Source: Phycisphaerae bacterium
Lineage (GTDB): Bacteria; Planctomycetota; Phycisphaerae; UBA1845
Length of the DNA: 64,000 nt
Direction: 5' to 3'
NCBI GenBank assembly: GCA_024102815.1
Contig: JAGFJJ010000032.1
Coordinates: 19,216-83,215 of the forward strand
In this document: positions 51,351 through 59,513 of the stretch, piece after piece
How the letters are laid out: the number at the start of each line of letters is the position of its first letter
Position numbering within the stretch: the first letter of the stretch is position 1
Translations under genes and position numbers: made by a program
The notes under the pieces: model-generated
The model's input: only the letters and a program-made list of their open reading frames with translations
The model's database searches: none
What the model was told of the DNA's origin: nothing

Positions 51351-51838
51351 CCGCATCGCCGCAAGATGAGCTGCTTTGGGCCTGCGATTCGCCCGAAGCG
51401 ACGATGGCCGCGGCCGAGGCGCTCGGCCGGCGTCTGGTCGGCGGTTTGGCCATCGCCCTGATCGGTCCGCTGGGCGCCGGCAAGACACACTTCGTCAAAG
51501 GGCTGGCCATCGGCAATGGAGCCGGGCACGCCCGCGGCGTAACCAGTCCGACCTTTGTCCTGATGAACGAGTACGAAGGACGTTTCAAACTTTACCATCT
51601 GGATGCCTACCGTCTGCCCGACGCGTCCGCCGTTGCGGCGCTCGGCTTTGATGAGCTGCTCACTCCGGAGAGTGTTGTTGTTGTAGAATGGGCCGACCGC
51701 GTGCCATCCTTAATGCCGGAAGACTCGCTGTGGATTGAGCTCCATCCCCGCGGACCAACTCAGCGCGAACTTCGCGCCCGGGCCCGCTCCCGCTTCGCCG
51801 GAATGTGCCTGAGCGCCTGGGCCGAGACGCTGCGTTGA
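51347..51838 (+). CDS. tsaE: tRNA threonylcarbamoyladenosine biosynthesis ATPase TsaE
   Basis: TsaE works with TsaB and TsaD to make t6A at position 37 of ANN-decoding tRNAs. The 163-residue product has Walker A GPLGAGKTHFVKGLA (about 39-53), VTSPTFVLMNEY, YHLDAYRL (the H-x-D motif) and VVVVEWADRV (Walker B-like). The TTG start overlaps thiL. The C-terminal tail is basic and Arg-rich. TsaB and TsaD are not in this window. Confidence 0.93.
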   Translation: MTASPQDELLWACDSPEATMAAAEALGRRLVGGLAIALIGPLGAGKTHFVKGLAIGNGAGHARGVTSPTFVLMNEYEGRFKLYHLDAYRLPDASAVAALGFDELLTPESVVVVEWADRVPSLMPEDSLWIELHPRGPTQRELRARARSRFAGMCLSAWAETLR

Positions 51839-51909
51839 CACGCCTTCGCGGCAGACCTATCGTCGCGCGAGTCGCGAGACGTAAGTACTGAAGCCAGGGA
51901 GGTTTCATC

Positions 51910-52641
51910 ATTTCCGCACGCATCGATGGCAGACGCCCCGGCGAACTCCGGCCGGTTTCATTCCAGCGAGGGTACACCCGGCATGCCGCCGGCTCCGTAC
52001 TCACCCGCGCGGGCGACACTGTCGTCCTATGCACAGCGTCCTTCGAACCTGGCGTACCCAAGTGGCGCGAAGGCTCGGGCAAAGGATGGGTCACCGCCGA
52101 ATACGACATGCTTCCCGCCTCTACGCACCAGCGGCGCAGACGCAATCGCACACAAATCGATGGTCGTTCGCAGGAAATCCAACGACTCATCGGCCGGGCG
52201 CTTCGGGCGATTGTTGATTTCGAGGCCTTGGGCGAGAATTCCATTCTTATCGACTGCGACGTGCTCCAGGCCGACGGTGGCACGCGGACCGCGAGCATCA
52301 CCGGCGCCTACGTAGCCCTTTGCGACGCCGTCGCGGTTGCCCGAGGCGAGGGCCTGATCCGGAAGTCCCCCATCCTCAGTTCCGTGGGCGCCGTCAGCGT
52401 CGGGATCGTGGACGGTCGGGGTCTACTCGATCTGAATTACGCCGAAGACGTGGCCGCCGAAGTGGACTTCAACGTGGTGATGACGGGCAAGGGAGCATTC
52501 GTCGAGGTCCAGGGAACGGGGGAGAAAGCCACCTTCTCCCAGGAGCAACTCGCTACCATGATCAGGCTCGCCTCCGGCGGAATACGCAAGTTGATCCGTG
52601 CGCAGCGAGAGGCGCTGCGGAAACCTCTCCGGTGGAAGTGA
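51910..52641 (+). CDS. rph: Ribonuclease PH, apparently with an ATT start codon
   Basis: RNase PH is the phosphorolytic exonuclease that trims tRNA 3' ends. The full frame has the family N-terminus ARIDGRRPGELRPVSFQRG, VLCTASFEPGVPKWREG, KGWVTAEYDMLP, DVLQADGGTRTASITGAYVAL and a normal end, 243 residues in all. No ATG, GTG or TTG exists between the in-frame stop (51889-51891) and the start of homology. AGGGAGG (51896-51902) lies 7 nt before ATT at 51910 and 4 nt before ATC at 51907, so ATT is the likely start. An ATG at 52108 would delete 66 conserved residues. It follows tsaE by 71 nt. Confidence 0.9.
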   Translation: MSARIDGRRPGELRPVSFQRGYTRHAAGSVLTRAGDTVVLCTASFEPGVPKWREGSGKGWVTAEYDMLPASTHQRRRRNRTQIDGRSQEIQRLIGRALRAIVDFEALGENSILIDCDVLQADGGTRTASITGAYVALCDAVAVARGEGLIRKSPILSSVGAVSVGIVDGRGLLDLNYAEDVAAEVDFNVVMTGKGAFVEVQGTGEKATFSQEQLATMIRLASGGIRKLIRAQREALRKPLRWK

Positions 52642-52648
52642 CAACACC

Positions 52649-53551
52649 ATGTCCATGATTCGCGGGTCTTCACTAATTTACGGCAGCGGACCGGTCGCAC
52701 GGTTGGGCTACGTTTGCGTCGCGATGATTGTCACCCTCGCCGGATGTGCAGGAACAACGTCCGCTCCGCGAATGAGCTCCGCCGATTCTGGCGGCTTCGC
52801 CGGGCGACTCGAGCGCGGCCGGGGTGCACCGTGGACGATCCTGTGCTTCGAGCGGCAGGGAGATGATCGCATCATGGTCATTCGCCAGCTTGCGGAAACG
52901 CTGCGTCGGACACCCGGCGTCCGTCCCGGCGACGTCATGGTGATCGACGACGATCAGGAGGGCTTCACCCGCCTCTATTACGGCGTCTACTACCGCAAGA
53001 CGGACCCGTCCGGGCGCCGCTCCATGCCGCCGCGCATGGACAAGGATCTGATGATGATCAAGAGCCTGGGCACGCCGGACGGCCGTCGTCTCTTCCTCCA
53101 GGCCCGCCGGGTCCCGGTCCCACTTCCGGATGTAGGCCCCCCCGAATGGAATCTGGCTTCGACGAGTGCGGTGTACTCGCTTCAGGTCGGCGTATTTCAG
53201 CCGACGGACGACTTCTGGGAGTTCAAGCAGGCCGCGGTCGACTATTGCCGGGCCCTCCGCGAAGAAGGCTACGAGGCCTATTATTACCACACCCCATCCG
53301 CAAGCATGGTTACCGTCGGTACGTTCGGGGAGGACGCGTTGGTCCCGCAGGACCGCGGACTCTGGAGATACAGCGCAAAAATCGAGCGGCTTCGCAACAG
53401 CTCCGACCTTCTCCGCTACAACGTGCTCAATGGCGCCATCTACACGGCCATGTCGGATAGGGACCAGAAAGTACCGGTTGAATCCCGCCTGGTGCGCGTT
53501 CCTCGATCCGGAGACGGAGGAAGTTCTTGGAATCTGCTCCCGCCATCGTGA
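52649..53551 (+). CDS. Lipoprotein with a SPOR-like C-terminal domain
   Basis: The 300-residue product starts MSMIRGSS and has a hydrophobic segment with lipobox TLAGC at about residues 29-33. The C-terminal half contains VYSLQVGVFQPTDDFWEFKQAAVDYCRALREEGYEAYYYHT and SMVTVGTFGEDALVP, which follow the SPOR pattern (strand, helix, Y-x-V-x-V-G-x-F). SPOR domains bind denuded peptidoglycan at division sites. The first half (WTILCFERQGDDRIMVIRQLAETLRR) has its own alpha/beta domain of unknown type, perhaps another SPOR-like repeat. It lies directly after rph and overlaps rdgB by 25 nt. Confidence 0.75.
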   Translation: MSMIRGSSLIYGSGPVARLGYVCVAMIVTLAGCAGTTSAPRMSSADSGGFAGRLERGRGAPWTILCFERQGDDRIMVIRQLAETLRRTPGVRPGDVMVIDDDQEGFTRLYYGVYYRKTDPSGRRSMPPRMDKDLMMIKSLGTPDGRRLFLQARRVPVPLPDVGPPEWNLASTSAVYSLQVGVFQPTDDFWEFKQAAVDYCRALREEGYEAYYYHTPSASMVTVGTFGEDALVPQDRGLWRYSAKIERLRNSSDLLRYNVLNGAIYTAMSDRDQKVPVESRLVRVPRSGDGGSSWNLLPPS

Positions 53552-54147
53552 TCGCCACCTCCAACGCCGGAAAGTTAAGGGAAGTTCGCCAGGCGCTGGC
53601 AGAGGTGCCGGCCCGCTTGCTTGATTTTACCCATTTTGATGCGATCTCGGAGCCCGAGGAAACCGGCGAGACTTTCGCGGAGAATGCTCGACTTAAGGCG
53701 GCATACTACGCGTGCGTCACCAATCAGGTGTGCATTGCCGACGACTCCGGCCTGGAGGTCGGCGCTCTTGGCGGCCTTCCGGGGGTGCATTCCGCCCGTT
53801 TCGCCGGGTGGCCGCGAAATGACGCGGCTAACAATACCGAGCTGATCCGGCGCCTGGCGGGCGTGCCACCCGAGCGTCGAACGGCCCGGTTTCGGTGCGT
53901 GCTCGCGCTGGCCCGTGGGACAGAAGTCTTGCAGTGTGTTGAGGGCTCCGTGGAGGGCATCATCATGGACACCCCGCGTGGCACGAGCGGGTTCGGCTAC
54001 GACCCGCACTTCTACATTCCGTCTTTGGGGAAGACGGCGGCGGAGCTCGACCCGGTGGAGAAAAACCGTATCAGCCACCGGGGTCGGGCCTTGGCTCGAC
54101 TCGTCCCGCACCTGGTGGAACTGATACAGAATCAGAAACTGGCGTAG
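53527..54147 (+). CDS. rdgB: Non-canonical purine NTP pyrophosphatase
   Basis: RdgB hydrolyses XTP, ITP and dITP to keep deaminated purines out of nucleic acids. The 206-residue product has the signature ATSNAGKLREVR at the start, EPEETGETFAENARLKA, ADDSGLEVGALGGLPGVHSAR, and SGFGYDPHF near the end, all diagnostic. TTG 53527 with GGAGGAAG upstream; it begins within the previous gene. Partner rph often neighbours rdgB in bacteria. Confidence 0.95.
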   Translation: MESAPAIVIATSNAGKLREVRQALAEVPARLLDFTHFDAISEPEETGETFAENARLKAAYYACVTNQVCIADDSGLEVGALGGLPGVHSARFAGWPRNDAANNTELIRRLAGVPPERRTARFRCVLALARGTEVLQCVEGSVEGIIMDTPRGTSGFGYDPHFYIPSLGKTAAELDPVEKNRISHRGRALARLVPHLVELIQNQKLA

Positions 54148-54206
54148 GCGCGCCGGGGCACCTCCATTCGCCGCCGGAATCCGCAACAGGTTCCGTGTCC
54201 AATCTC

Positions 54207-54234
54207 TTGTTACGCAGACCGACGGGTGTACAAT
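54207..54234 (+). promoter_or_regulatory. Promoter for the arginine decarboxylase gene
   Basis: TTGTTA (54207-54212) and TACAAT (54229-54234) are separated by 16 nt; the start codon follows 56 nt later with AAGGAG upstream of it. Good -10, fair -35. Confidence 0.6.
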
Positions 54235-54289
54235 CCCCCTTTTCGTGATGGTTGGCCGCGCGTGACCCGTTGCACAAGGAGCCTGCGAA

Positions 54290-54847
54290 TTGCTGACTTC
54301 ATTCGTCCCCCGCTACATGTTCTTCACCAAGGGCGTCGGCAAGCACAAGGAAAACCTCCAGTCGTTTGAGGAAGCCCTGCGGATCGCCGGGATTGCCCAC
54401 TTTAACCTGGTCCGGGTCAGCAGTATTTACCCGCCGGGCTGCCAGATCGTTACTAAACGTCGCGGTCTGGAGATGCTCAGCCCGGGTCAGATCGTGTTTT
54501 GCGTGCTCGCGGAGTGTCGCACCAATGAGCCCAACCGCTTGGCCTGTGCGGGCATCGGGCTCGCGCTTCCCAAGGACAAATCCAAACATGGGTACATCTC
54601 CGAGCACCACGGATTCGGCATGACCCAAAAGGCCGTAGCCGACTATGTCGAGGACATGGCCGCCACCATGCTCGCCACGACCCAGGGCATCGATCTGGAC
54701 CCGGACAAGGCCTACAACGAGCGGATGAACATCTATCGCACGCAAGGTCTTGTCGTCAAAACCCGGGCCGTGGTGCAAACCGCCGAGGGCGACAAGAACG
54801 GCCTGTGGACCACGACCGTGTCCGCGGCGGTGCTCATTCCGGGCTGA
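54290..54847 (+). CDS. pdaD: Pyruvoyl-dependent arginine decarboxylase
   Basis: This enzyme decarboxylates arginine to agmatine, the first step of the agmatine route to putrescine. The 185-residue proenzyme resembles archaeal and chlamydial PvlArgDC: FTKGVGKHKENLQSFEEAL, then VRVSSIYPPGC with the Ser-Ser pair where self-cleavage makes the pyruvoyl group, and CRTNEPNRLACAGIGLA and SEHHGFGMT further on. TTG 54290 with AAGGAG upstream. The agmatinase gene follows 103 nt downstream, completing the pathway. Confidence 0.93.
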   Translation: MLTSFVPRYMFFTKGVGKHKENLQSFEEALRIAGIAHFNLVRVSSIYPPGCQIVTKRRGLEMLSPGQIVFCVLAECRTNEPNRLACAGIGLALPKDKSKHGYISEHHGFGMTQKAVADYVEDMAATMLATTQGIDLDPDKAYNERMNIYRTQGLVVKTRAVVQTAEGDKNGLWTTTVSAAVLIPG

Positions 54848-54950
54848 TGTTCTCGGCAACGGGCAATTGGTCGGCGATCGGTACACCTGCGCCCGGGGCT
54901 CCCCTGTCCTGCATATTCGTATCCAGTTCGCTTCTCCTGGGTCAACTCCA

Positions 54951-55832
54951 ATGAAGCTGGCAACCAACGAGTTTCTGGCCATCGAGGGCAAGCGTGCAAC
55001 CTATGAAGACGCGCGCTTTATCATCCTGCCGATTCCATACGACGCCACGACGTCGTACCGCGCCGGAACCCGAAACGGTCCCGGAGCCATTCTGGAAGCA
55101 TCGCGCCAGGTGGAGGATTTCGACGAGGAACTGGGAACGGCGCTTTCCGGATGTCGAATGGCGACGCTGGAGCCGCTGGAAGTGCGCGCGGATGGTCCCG
55201 CCGCCATGCATGATGCCATCTTCCGATCGGCCAAGCGCGTGATCCGGGACGGAAAATTCCTGCTCTCGCTCGGCGGCGAGCACAGCATCACGTCCGGTCT
55301 GGTCCGGGCCGTCATGACCAGGCATCGCAAGCTCTCGGTTCTCCAGATCGACGCTCATGCCGACCTCCGCGATCAATACGAGGGAAGCCCATACTCCCAT
55401 GCCAGCGTGATGCGACGAGTTCTTGAACTCGGCGCACAGATCGTGCCCGTGGGAATTCGCAACATCTCGCACGAGGAAAATGCATTCGCCAGGCGCGAGA
55501 GGCTGCGTATCTTTTCCGCGCGAGAATGCGTGAAGAACGACCATTGGATGGAAGACGTTGTCAACGCGCTTACCGACCCTGTCTACATCACGGTGGATAT
55601 CGATGGATTCGACCCGGCATTCGCTCCGGGAACCGGAACCCCGGAGCCCGGGGGGTTGGACTGGTACAAGGTGACAGCCCTTCTACGGAAGGTGATTGAG
55701 CAACGCAATGTCGTGGCGGCCGACGTCGTGGAAGTCATGCCCATTCCCGGTCAGAGCGTCACGGAGTTTCTTGCAGCCCGATTGGCCTACAAGATCATCG
55801 CATACGTGCACCATTGCAGCGCTCGCCGATGA
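54951..55832 (+). CDS. speB: Agmatinase
   Basis: SpeB hydrolyses agmatine to putrescine and urea with a binuclear manganese centre. The 293-residue ureohydrolase has LSLGGEHSIT, the metal motif IDAHADLRDQYEGSPYSHAS, and DIDGFDPAFAPGTGTPEPGGL with the second metal ligands. The ATG at 54951 gives the usual family length. Downstream of the pyruvoyl arginine decarboxylase, it makes a self-contained putrescine module; other ureohydrolases share these motifs, so the substrate is assigned partly by context. Confidence 0.92.
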   Translation: MKLATNEFLAIEGKRATYEDARFIILPIPYDATTSYRAGTRNGPGAILEASRQVEDFDEELGTALSGCRMATLEPLEVRADGPAAMHDAIFRSAKRVIRDGKFLLSLGGEHSITSGLVRAVMTRHRKLSVLQIDAHADLRDQYEGSPYSHASVMRRVLELGAQIVPVGIRNISHEENAFARRERLRIFSARECVKNDHWMEDVVNALTDPVYITVDIDGFDPAFAPGTGTPEPGGLDWYKVTALLRKVIEQRNVVAADVVEVMPIPGQSVTEFLAARLAYKIIAYVHHCSARR

Positions 55833-55883
55833 TGCCATCCGCTGCCCCACGGCTCCGAACCCAACGGCGCTGCGGCGGCCAAT

Positions 55884-56585
55884 CTACGGGCGCTCGAGAC
55901 CCTCGCGAATCGCAAACCGGGCGACATCGACGCGATCCTTCACGCCGAGTTTCCGCATCAGATGGGTGCAGTGGTTCTCGACGGTCTTGGGACTCACCGA
56001 CATGACCGAGGCGATTTCCTTGTTCGACAACCCCCTGGCGATGTAGCGCACGACATCGCATTCCTTGGGGGTCAAAGCGCCCAATCCGGATCGGGCGCAA
56101 ACGTCATCCCCCGGTCTTGAGGCCTCCGCGACGATCAGCTCACGAATCGACTTCGAAAACCAGGTTCGACCTCTCGCGACAGCCCGCACGGCCTCCACAC
56201 AATCGGGCGCGGGATCAGTCTTCAGCAGAAAACCCATTGCCTTTACGTCCAGTGCCTGTTTCACAAAATGGTCGTGGCGAAAAGCGGTATGGAATATGAA
56301 GCGGATGTTCGGATCGCGCGACTGAATACGCCGAACCGCATCAAAGCAGCTCAGCCCCGGCATATCGATATCCATGATGACAATCTCCGGCAGCAGTTTC
56401 AACGCGATTTCGATTGCTGCTTCGGCATCGCCGGCCGTCCCCACAACTTCAATCTCCGGATCTCCCACGAATCGCAGTTGGATCGCCTCGCAGACAATCG
56501 GGTGATCGTCAACGATCAGCAGCCGTTTCCGGGAGTGGGACGCGCTTTCAGGAATTATCCTGTCGCCGCTCAGTTCAGAATCCAT
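55884..56585 (-). CDS. NarL/FixJ-family response regulator
   Basis: The 233-residue product has a receiver domain (about 20-140) with the acidic pair VDDH, the phosphoacceptor Asp in IVIMDIDMPG near residue 72, and Lys in LLKTD. A LuxR-type helix-turn-helix follows (165-228): LTPKECDVVRYIARGLSNKEIASVMSVSPKTVENH, the typical GerE pattern. It has no adjacent sensor kinase; the orphan hybrid kinase at 23118 has its own receiver, so pairing cannot be assumed. It converges on speB, 51 nt away. Confidence 0.93.
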   Translation of the reverse strand: MDSELSGDRIIPESASHSRKRLLIVDDHPIVCEAIQLRFVGDPEIEVVGTAGDAEAAIEIALKLLPEIVIMDIDMPGLSCFDAVRRIQSRDPNIRFIFHTAFRHDHFVKQALDVKAMGFLLKTDPAPDCVEAVRAVARGRTWFSKSIRELIVAEASRPGDDVCARSGLGALTPKECDVVRYIARGLSNKEIASVMSVSPKTVENHCTHLMRKLGVKDRVDVARFAIREGLERP

Positions 56586-56970
56586 TCAATACTCTCCGAA
56601 TTGCGGAGTTTCACACGCCGCGGGCCCGTCGGGGTAGATACGTCCCCTCGTCGGCGGGCCGAGTGTGGCGATTCGGCCATTTTCGCGAACTCAGTCGGCG
56701 ACCGTAATAATCCTCACCAGTCCGACGCGAGGCTCACCCCGTCCGATCCAGGCGGGGATTTCGCCCAATGGACGCGGAGCGCGATCCGGCGCAATACGAG
56801 CCTATTGCGAAGCTCGCTGCGCCAGACTCACACTTTCTTGGTAATCACTTGTCGCGCGAATGTACTCAGGACATGTCTGTCGGTACCATGTCCGGTCCTT
56901 TTTCCGGTTTCGAACATATCCCCGACTGGCGATCAGTGTAGCGTGGCGTCTAATTGCCGTCCAGCACAAT
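56586..56970. other. Intergenic region between the response regulator and the ABC exporter
   Basis: 385 nt with no supported gene. It should contain the promoter of the minus-strand response regulator and the 3' region of the ABC exporter; no clear promoter or terminator stands out. Confidence 0.5.
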
Positions 56971-59151
56971 TTACCGGGCAGGACCGAATTGCGTCTCGCA
57001 CAATGCTTGATAGAGTTTGCAGCGCTCAATAAGCTCGGCGTGCGTTCCGGAATCAACGATCCGCGCGTCGTCCATAACCACCACGCGAGCCGCGAATTGT
57101 ATCGTGCTCAAACGATGGGCGATGATGATTGTGGTGCGGTCCCGGCAGAATTCCCGGAGGGCGCGCTGAATATCGGCTTCCGACTCTGAGTCGATCTGGC
57201 TGGTCGCTTCGTCAAAGACAAGAATCGGCGCGTTGCGGAAAATGGCCCGTGCGATGGCCAGACGCTGACGCTGCCCACCGGACAGCGTCGTCCCTCTCTC
57301 GCCGAGCGTCGCCGCGAACGCACCGTTCAATTGCTGAATGAATTCTTCCGCCCGCGCACGGCGAGCGGCCTCCAGCATGCGCGGCTCATCTTCGATTCCA
57401 GCCCCATAGGTGATGTTTTCCGCCGGCGTTCCTTCAAAAACGATGGAATCCTGCGTGACCAGACCGATCTGACGCCGAAGACTGGTGAGCGATGCGCGCC
57501 GCAGATCCAAACCGTCGTAGCGGACGGCACCTTCCGTGGGGTCATAAAGTCGTGGCAGAAGGCTCAGCAGCGTGGTCTTGCCCGATCCGTTCGGCCCCAC
57601 AATGGCAACCGTCTCACCCTTCCGGATCGTCAGACTCACTTCGTGGAGTGCGGGTTTCATTCCGCCGGGATAGGTGAAGGAAACGCGATCGAATTCGATA
57701 CACTCCGTCAGCGGGCCGACGTCAATTTCAGCGGCGGACAACTCCCGCTCCACGGGATGATCAATCACTGCGAAGATCCGCTCTGCACCCGAGGAGGAAC
57801 GCTTCACGCGCACATACACGTCGCTCAGCTTTCTCAATGGATCGAACAGCACCGACAGCACGATTCCCAGGCCGGCGAACTCCGCGAATGGCAGCTGTTC
57901 CTCCAGCACGCGGCCCGCCAGCCATACCGTTCCGATACTGGCCGCAATTACGGCCAGTGTCTCCACCATGGGGCTGATAAACGCCTCCAGCTTCGCCAGG
58001 TGATACTGCTGCTCATAGACGTGCAAATCGATTTGTGCGAGCCGGTCCCCTTCCTGCCTTTCCGCCGTATAGGCCTTGACCACTTTGAGATTCTGAAGGC
58101 TTGTGGTCAGTGCCCCGATCATCCTCCCGTATGCTTGCAGAAGCTTCGTATTGGCTTTCTTGACGCTTCGACCTACGAGGAAAAAAATCACGAGTGTCAG
58201 CGGAACCACAACGAGCATGACCAGAGTGATCCGCCAGTTGATCGCAAAGGCCATCGTCAGGATGAACGCCGCCCGCAACGGCTCCCGGATCATCTTGCCG
58301 AACAGCGTGCGCAGGCCGCGCTGGATTTCCTGGATGTCCTGGACGAACCGGGTGATGACGTCGGCCGTGTTCTGCCGGGCGAAGTAGCTCATGGGAAGCT
58401 GGAGGGTGCGGTCGTAGAGTTGCTCGCGGAGGTCCATCATGGCCCGCAGCACCGCCCGTGACATCAACACCTCGCCGGCGTAGCGGAAGAAGTTTGCCAC
58501 GACAACGAGGCCCACGAGCGAAACGAGCAGGACGCTGAGCGTCTTGATCTTCTGGCGGGCCACGGCCTCGGCGTCGCCGTGGTCCTCCCGGTCATCAGGC
58601 ATCCAGCGCAACGACCAGGCCAGCAGGCGTAGCTTCCAATCAGTCTTGGCCGGGCGCAATTCGATTCGTCGATTTTCGCCCTCCTGCCCGGCGGACGAGA
58701 TCAGCTCGAACGGAACGGGGGCACCTGCCTCGATCTGCGCTGCCCTCTGAAGCGTGTCTCGGATCGAAACGCCGTCAGCACCGGCCAGCTCCTCGCCCGG
58801 CTGAACCCCTGCTCGGGCCAATTCGCCCTTGCGGTCCACCTTGACGACGCGCACCACCGACGCATTTCCTTCGGCAACTCGGGCAAACTCACCGCCAAGG
58901 CGATCTCCGGCGACGGTTCGATGGACCCAGCCGTGAACCCCTTCGCGCTCCAGCAGGACGTTGAAAACGGGGAAGACACCTCCGATACTGAGCGTGTGGG
59001 CGCCGGCGAAAATCGTCGTGAAGACGAGCCCCACGATCAGCCAGCCACGGTAGGGCCCGAGCAGTCGAACCAGGCGGAGCAACTGCCGCGGGCGCAGCGG
59101 TTCCGTCGGGGGGCGGTCCTTGCTTTCAGCCGAGACGTATAGAGCGTCCAT
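56971..59151 (-). CDS. ABC exporter with a PDZ-like domain in its first extracytoplasmic loop
   Basis: The 726-residue half-transporter has six membrane spans and a C-terminal nucleotide-binding domain with Walker A GPNGSGKTT (about 519-527), LSGGQ (about 623-627) and Walker B ILVFDEA (about 643-649), as in MsbA-like lipid or drug exporters. The unusual part is residues 62-200 between TM1 and TM2. Instead of a short loop, the segment 95-167 reads like a PDZ domain: VVRVVKVDRKGELARAGVQPGEELAGADGVSI, then a helix and VPFELISSAGQ. PDZ domains usually bind C-terminal peptides. The substrate is unknown. The start ATG 59151 is tentative. Confidence 0.88.
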   Translation of the reverse strand: MDALYVSAESKDRPPTEPLRPRQLLRLVRLLGPYRGWLIVGLVFTTIFAGAHTLSIGGVFPVFNVLLEREGVHGWVHRTVAGDRLGGEFARVAEGNASVVRVVKVDRKGELARAGVQPGEELAGADGVSIRDTLQRAAQIEAGAPVPFELISSAGQEGENRRIELRPAKTDWKLRLLAWSLRWMPDDREDHGDAEAVARQKIKTLSVLLVSLVGLVVVANFFRYAGEVLMSRAVLRAMMDLREQLYDRTLQLPMSYFARQNTADVITRFVQDIQEIQRGLRTLFGKMIREPLRAAFILTMAFAINWRITLVMLVVVPLTLVIFFLVGRSVKKANTKLLQAYGRMIGALTTSLQNLKVVKAYTAERQEGDRLAQIDLHVYEQQYHLAKLEAFISPMVETLAVIAASIGTVWLAGRVLEEQLPFAEFAGLGIVLSVLFDPLRKLSDVYVRVKRSSSGAERIFAVIDHPVERELSAAEIDVGPLTECIEFDRVSFTYPGGMKPALHEVSLTIRKGETVAIVGPNGSGKTTLLSLLPRLYDPTEGAVRYDGLDLRRASLTSLRRQIGLVTQDSIVFEGTPAENITYGAGIEDEPRMLEAARRARAEEFIQQLNGAFAATLGERGTTLSGGQRQRLAIARAIFRNAPILVFDEATSQIDSESEADIQRALREFCRDRTTIIIAHRLSTIQFAARVVVMDDARIVDSGTHAELIERCKLYQALCETQFGPAR

Positions 59152-59245
59152 CAGGTATTCGGGCCTCCTCGGGAGGCTGCCGGCGCGGTGATTCCGTGAA
59201 ATCCTGTCACTTGTTCGTTCTCAGACGGCGGCGTCCAGGAATTCA

Positions 59246-59271
59246 TGGAACATTGGAGCCCCAATGTTCCA
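59246..59271. repeat. Perfect palindrome (11-bp arms, 4-nt centre)
   Basis: TGGAACATTGG-AGCC-CCAATGTTCCA is a perfect inverted repeat in the gap upstream of the ABC exporter, AT-richer than its surroundings. No T run follows on either strand. It could be an operator, a REP-like unit or a processing signal; function unknown. Confidence 0.5.
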
Positions 59272-59322
59272 ACCTCGGGCGAAGCGCATCGCTGGAAAAA
59301 GATCCCTGCCGCTACGGATCCT

Positions 59323-59412
59323 TCAAAGCGGAAACGGGTCCGGAACCATCGAGAAGAAAGCGGAGAAAACCGCCAGCCAGAACACGATCAGCGGTACGAG
59401 GTAAGCACCCAC
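59323..59412 (-). CDS. 29-residue membrane microprotein
   Basis: A GTG at 59412 preceded by AAGGAG (8 nt) opens a 29-codon frame reading MGAYLVPLIVFWLAVFSAFF and ending MVPDPFPL. It would be a single transmembrane helix with a short proline-rich outer tail. The ribosome binding site is the best argument; no homology is known. It is too short for standard gene calls. Confidence 0.45.
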   Translation of the reverse strand: MGAYLVPLIVFWLAVFSAFFSMVPDPFPL

Positions 59413-59513
59413 GATGCACTCCTTCCTTTTGACCGGCCGTTCCGCCGCGCCGCGGTGAGAATCCGGTCTGAGTGAAATCGAGCATTCTCTGTCGCCGGTC
59501 GATCGGGCAAGCA

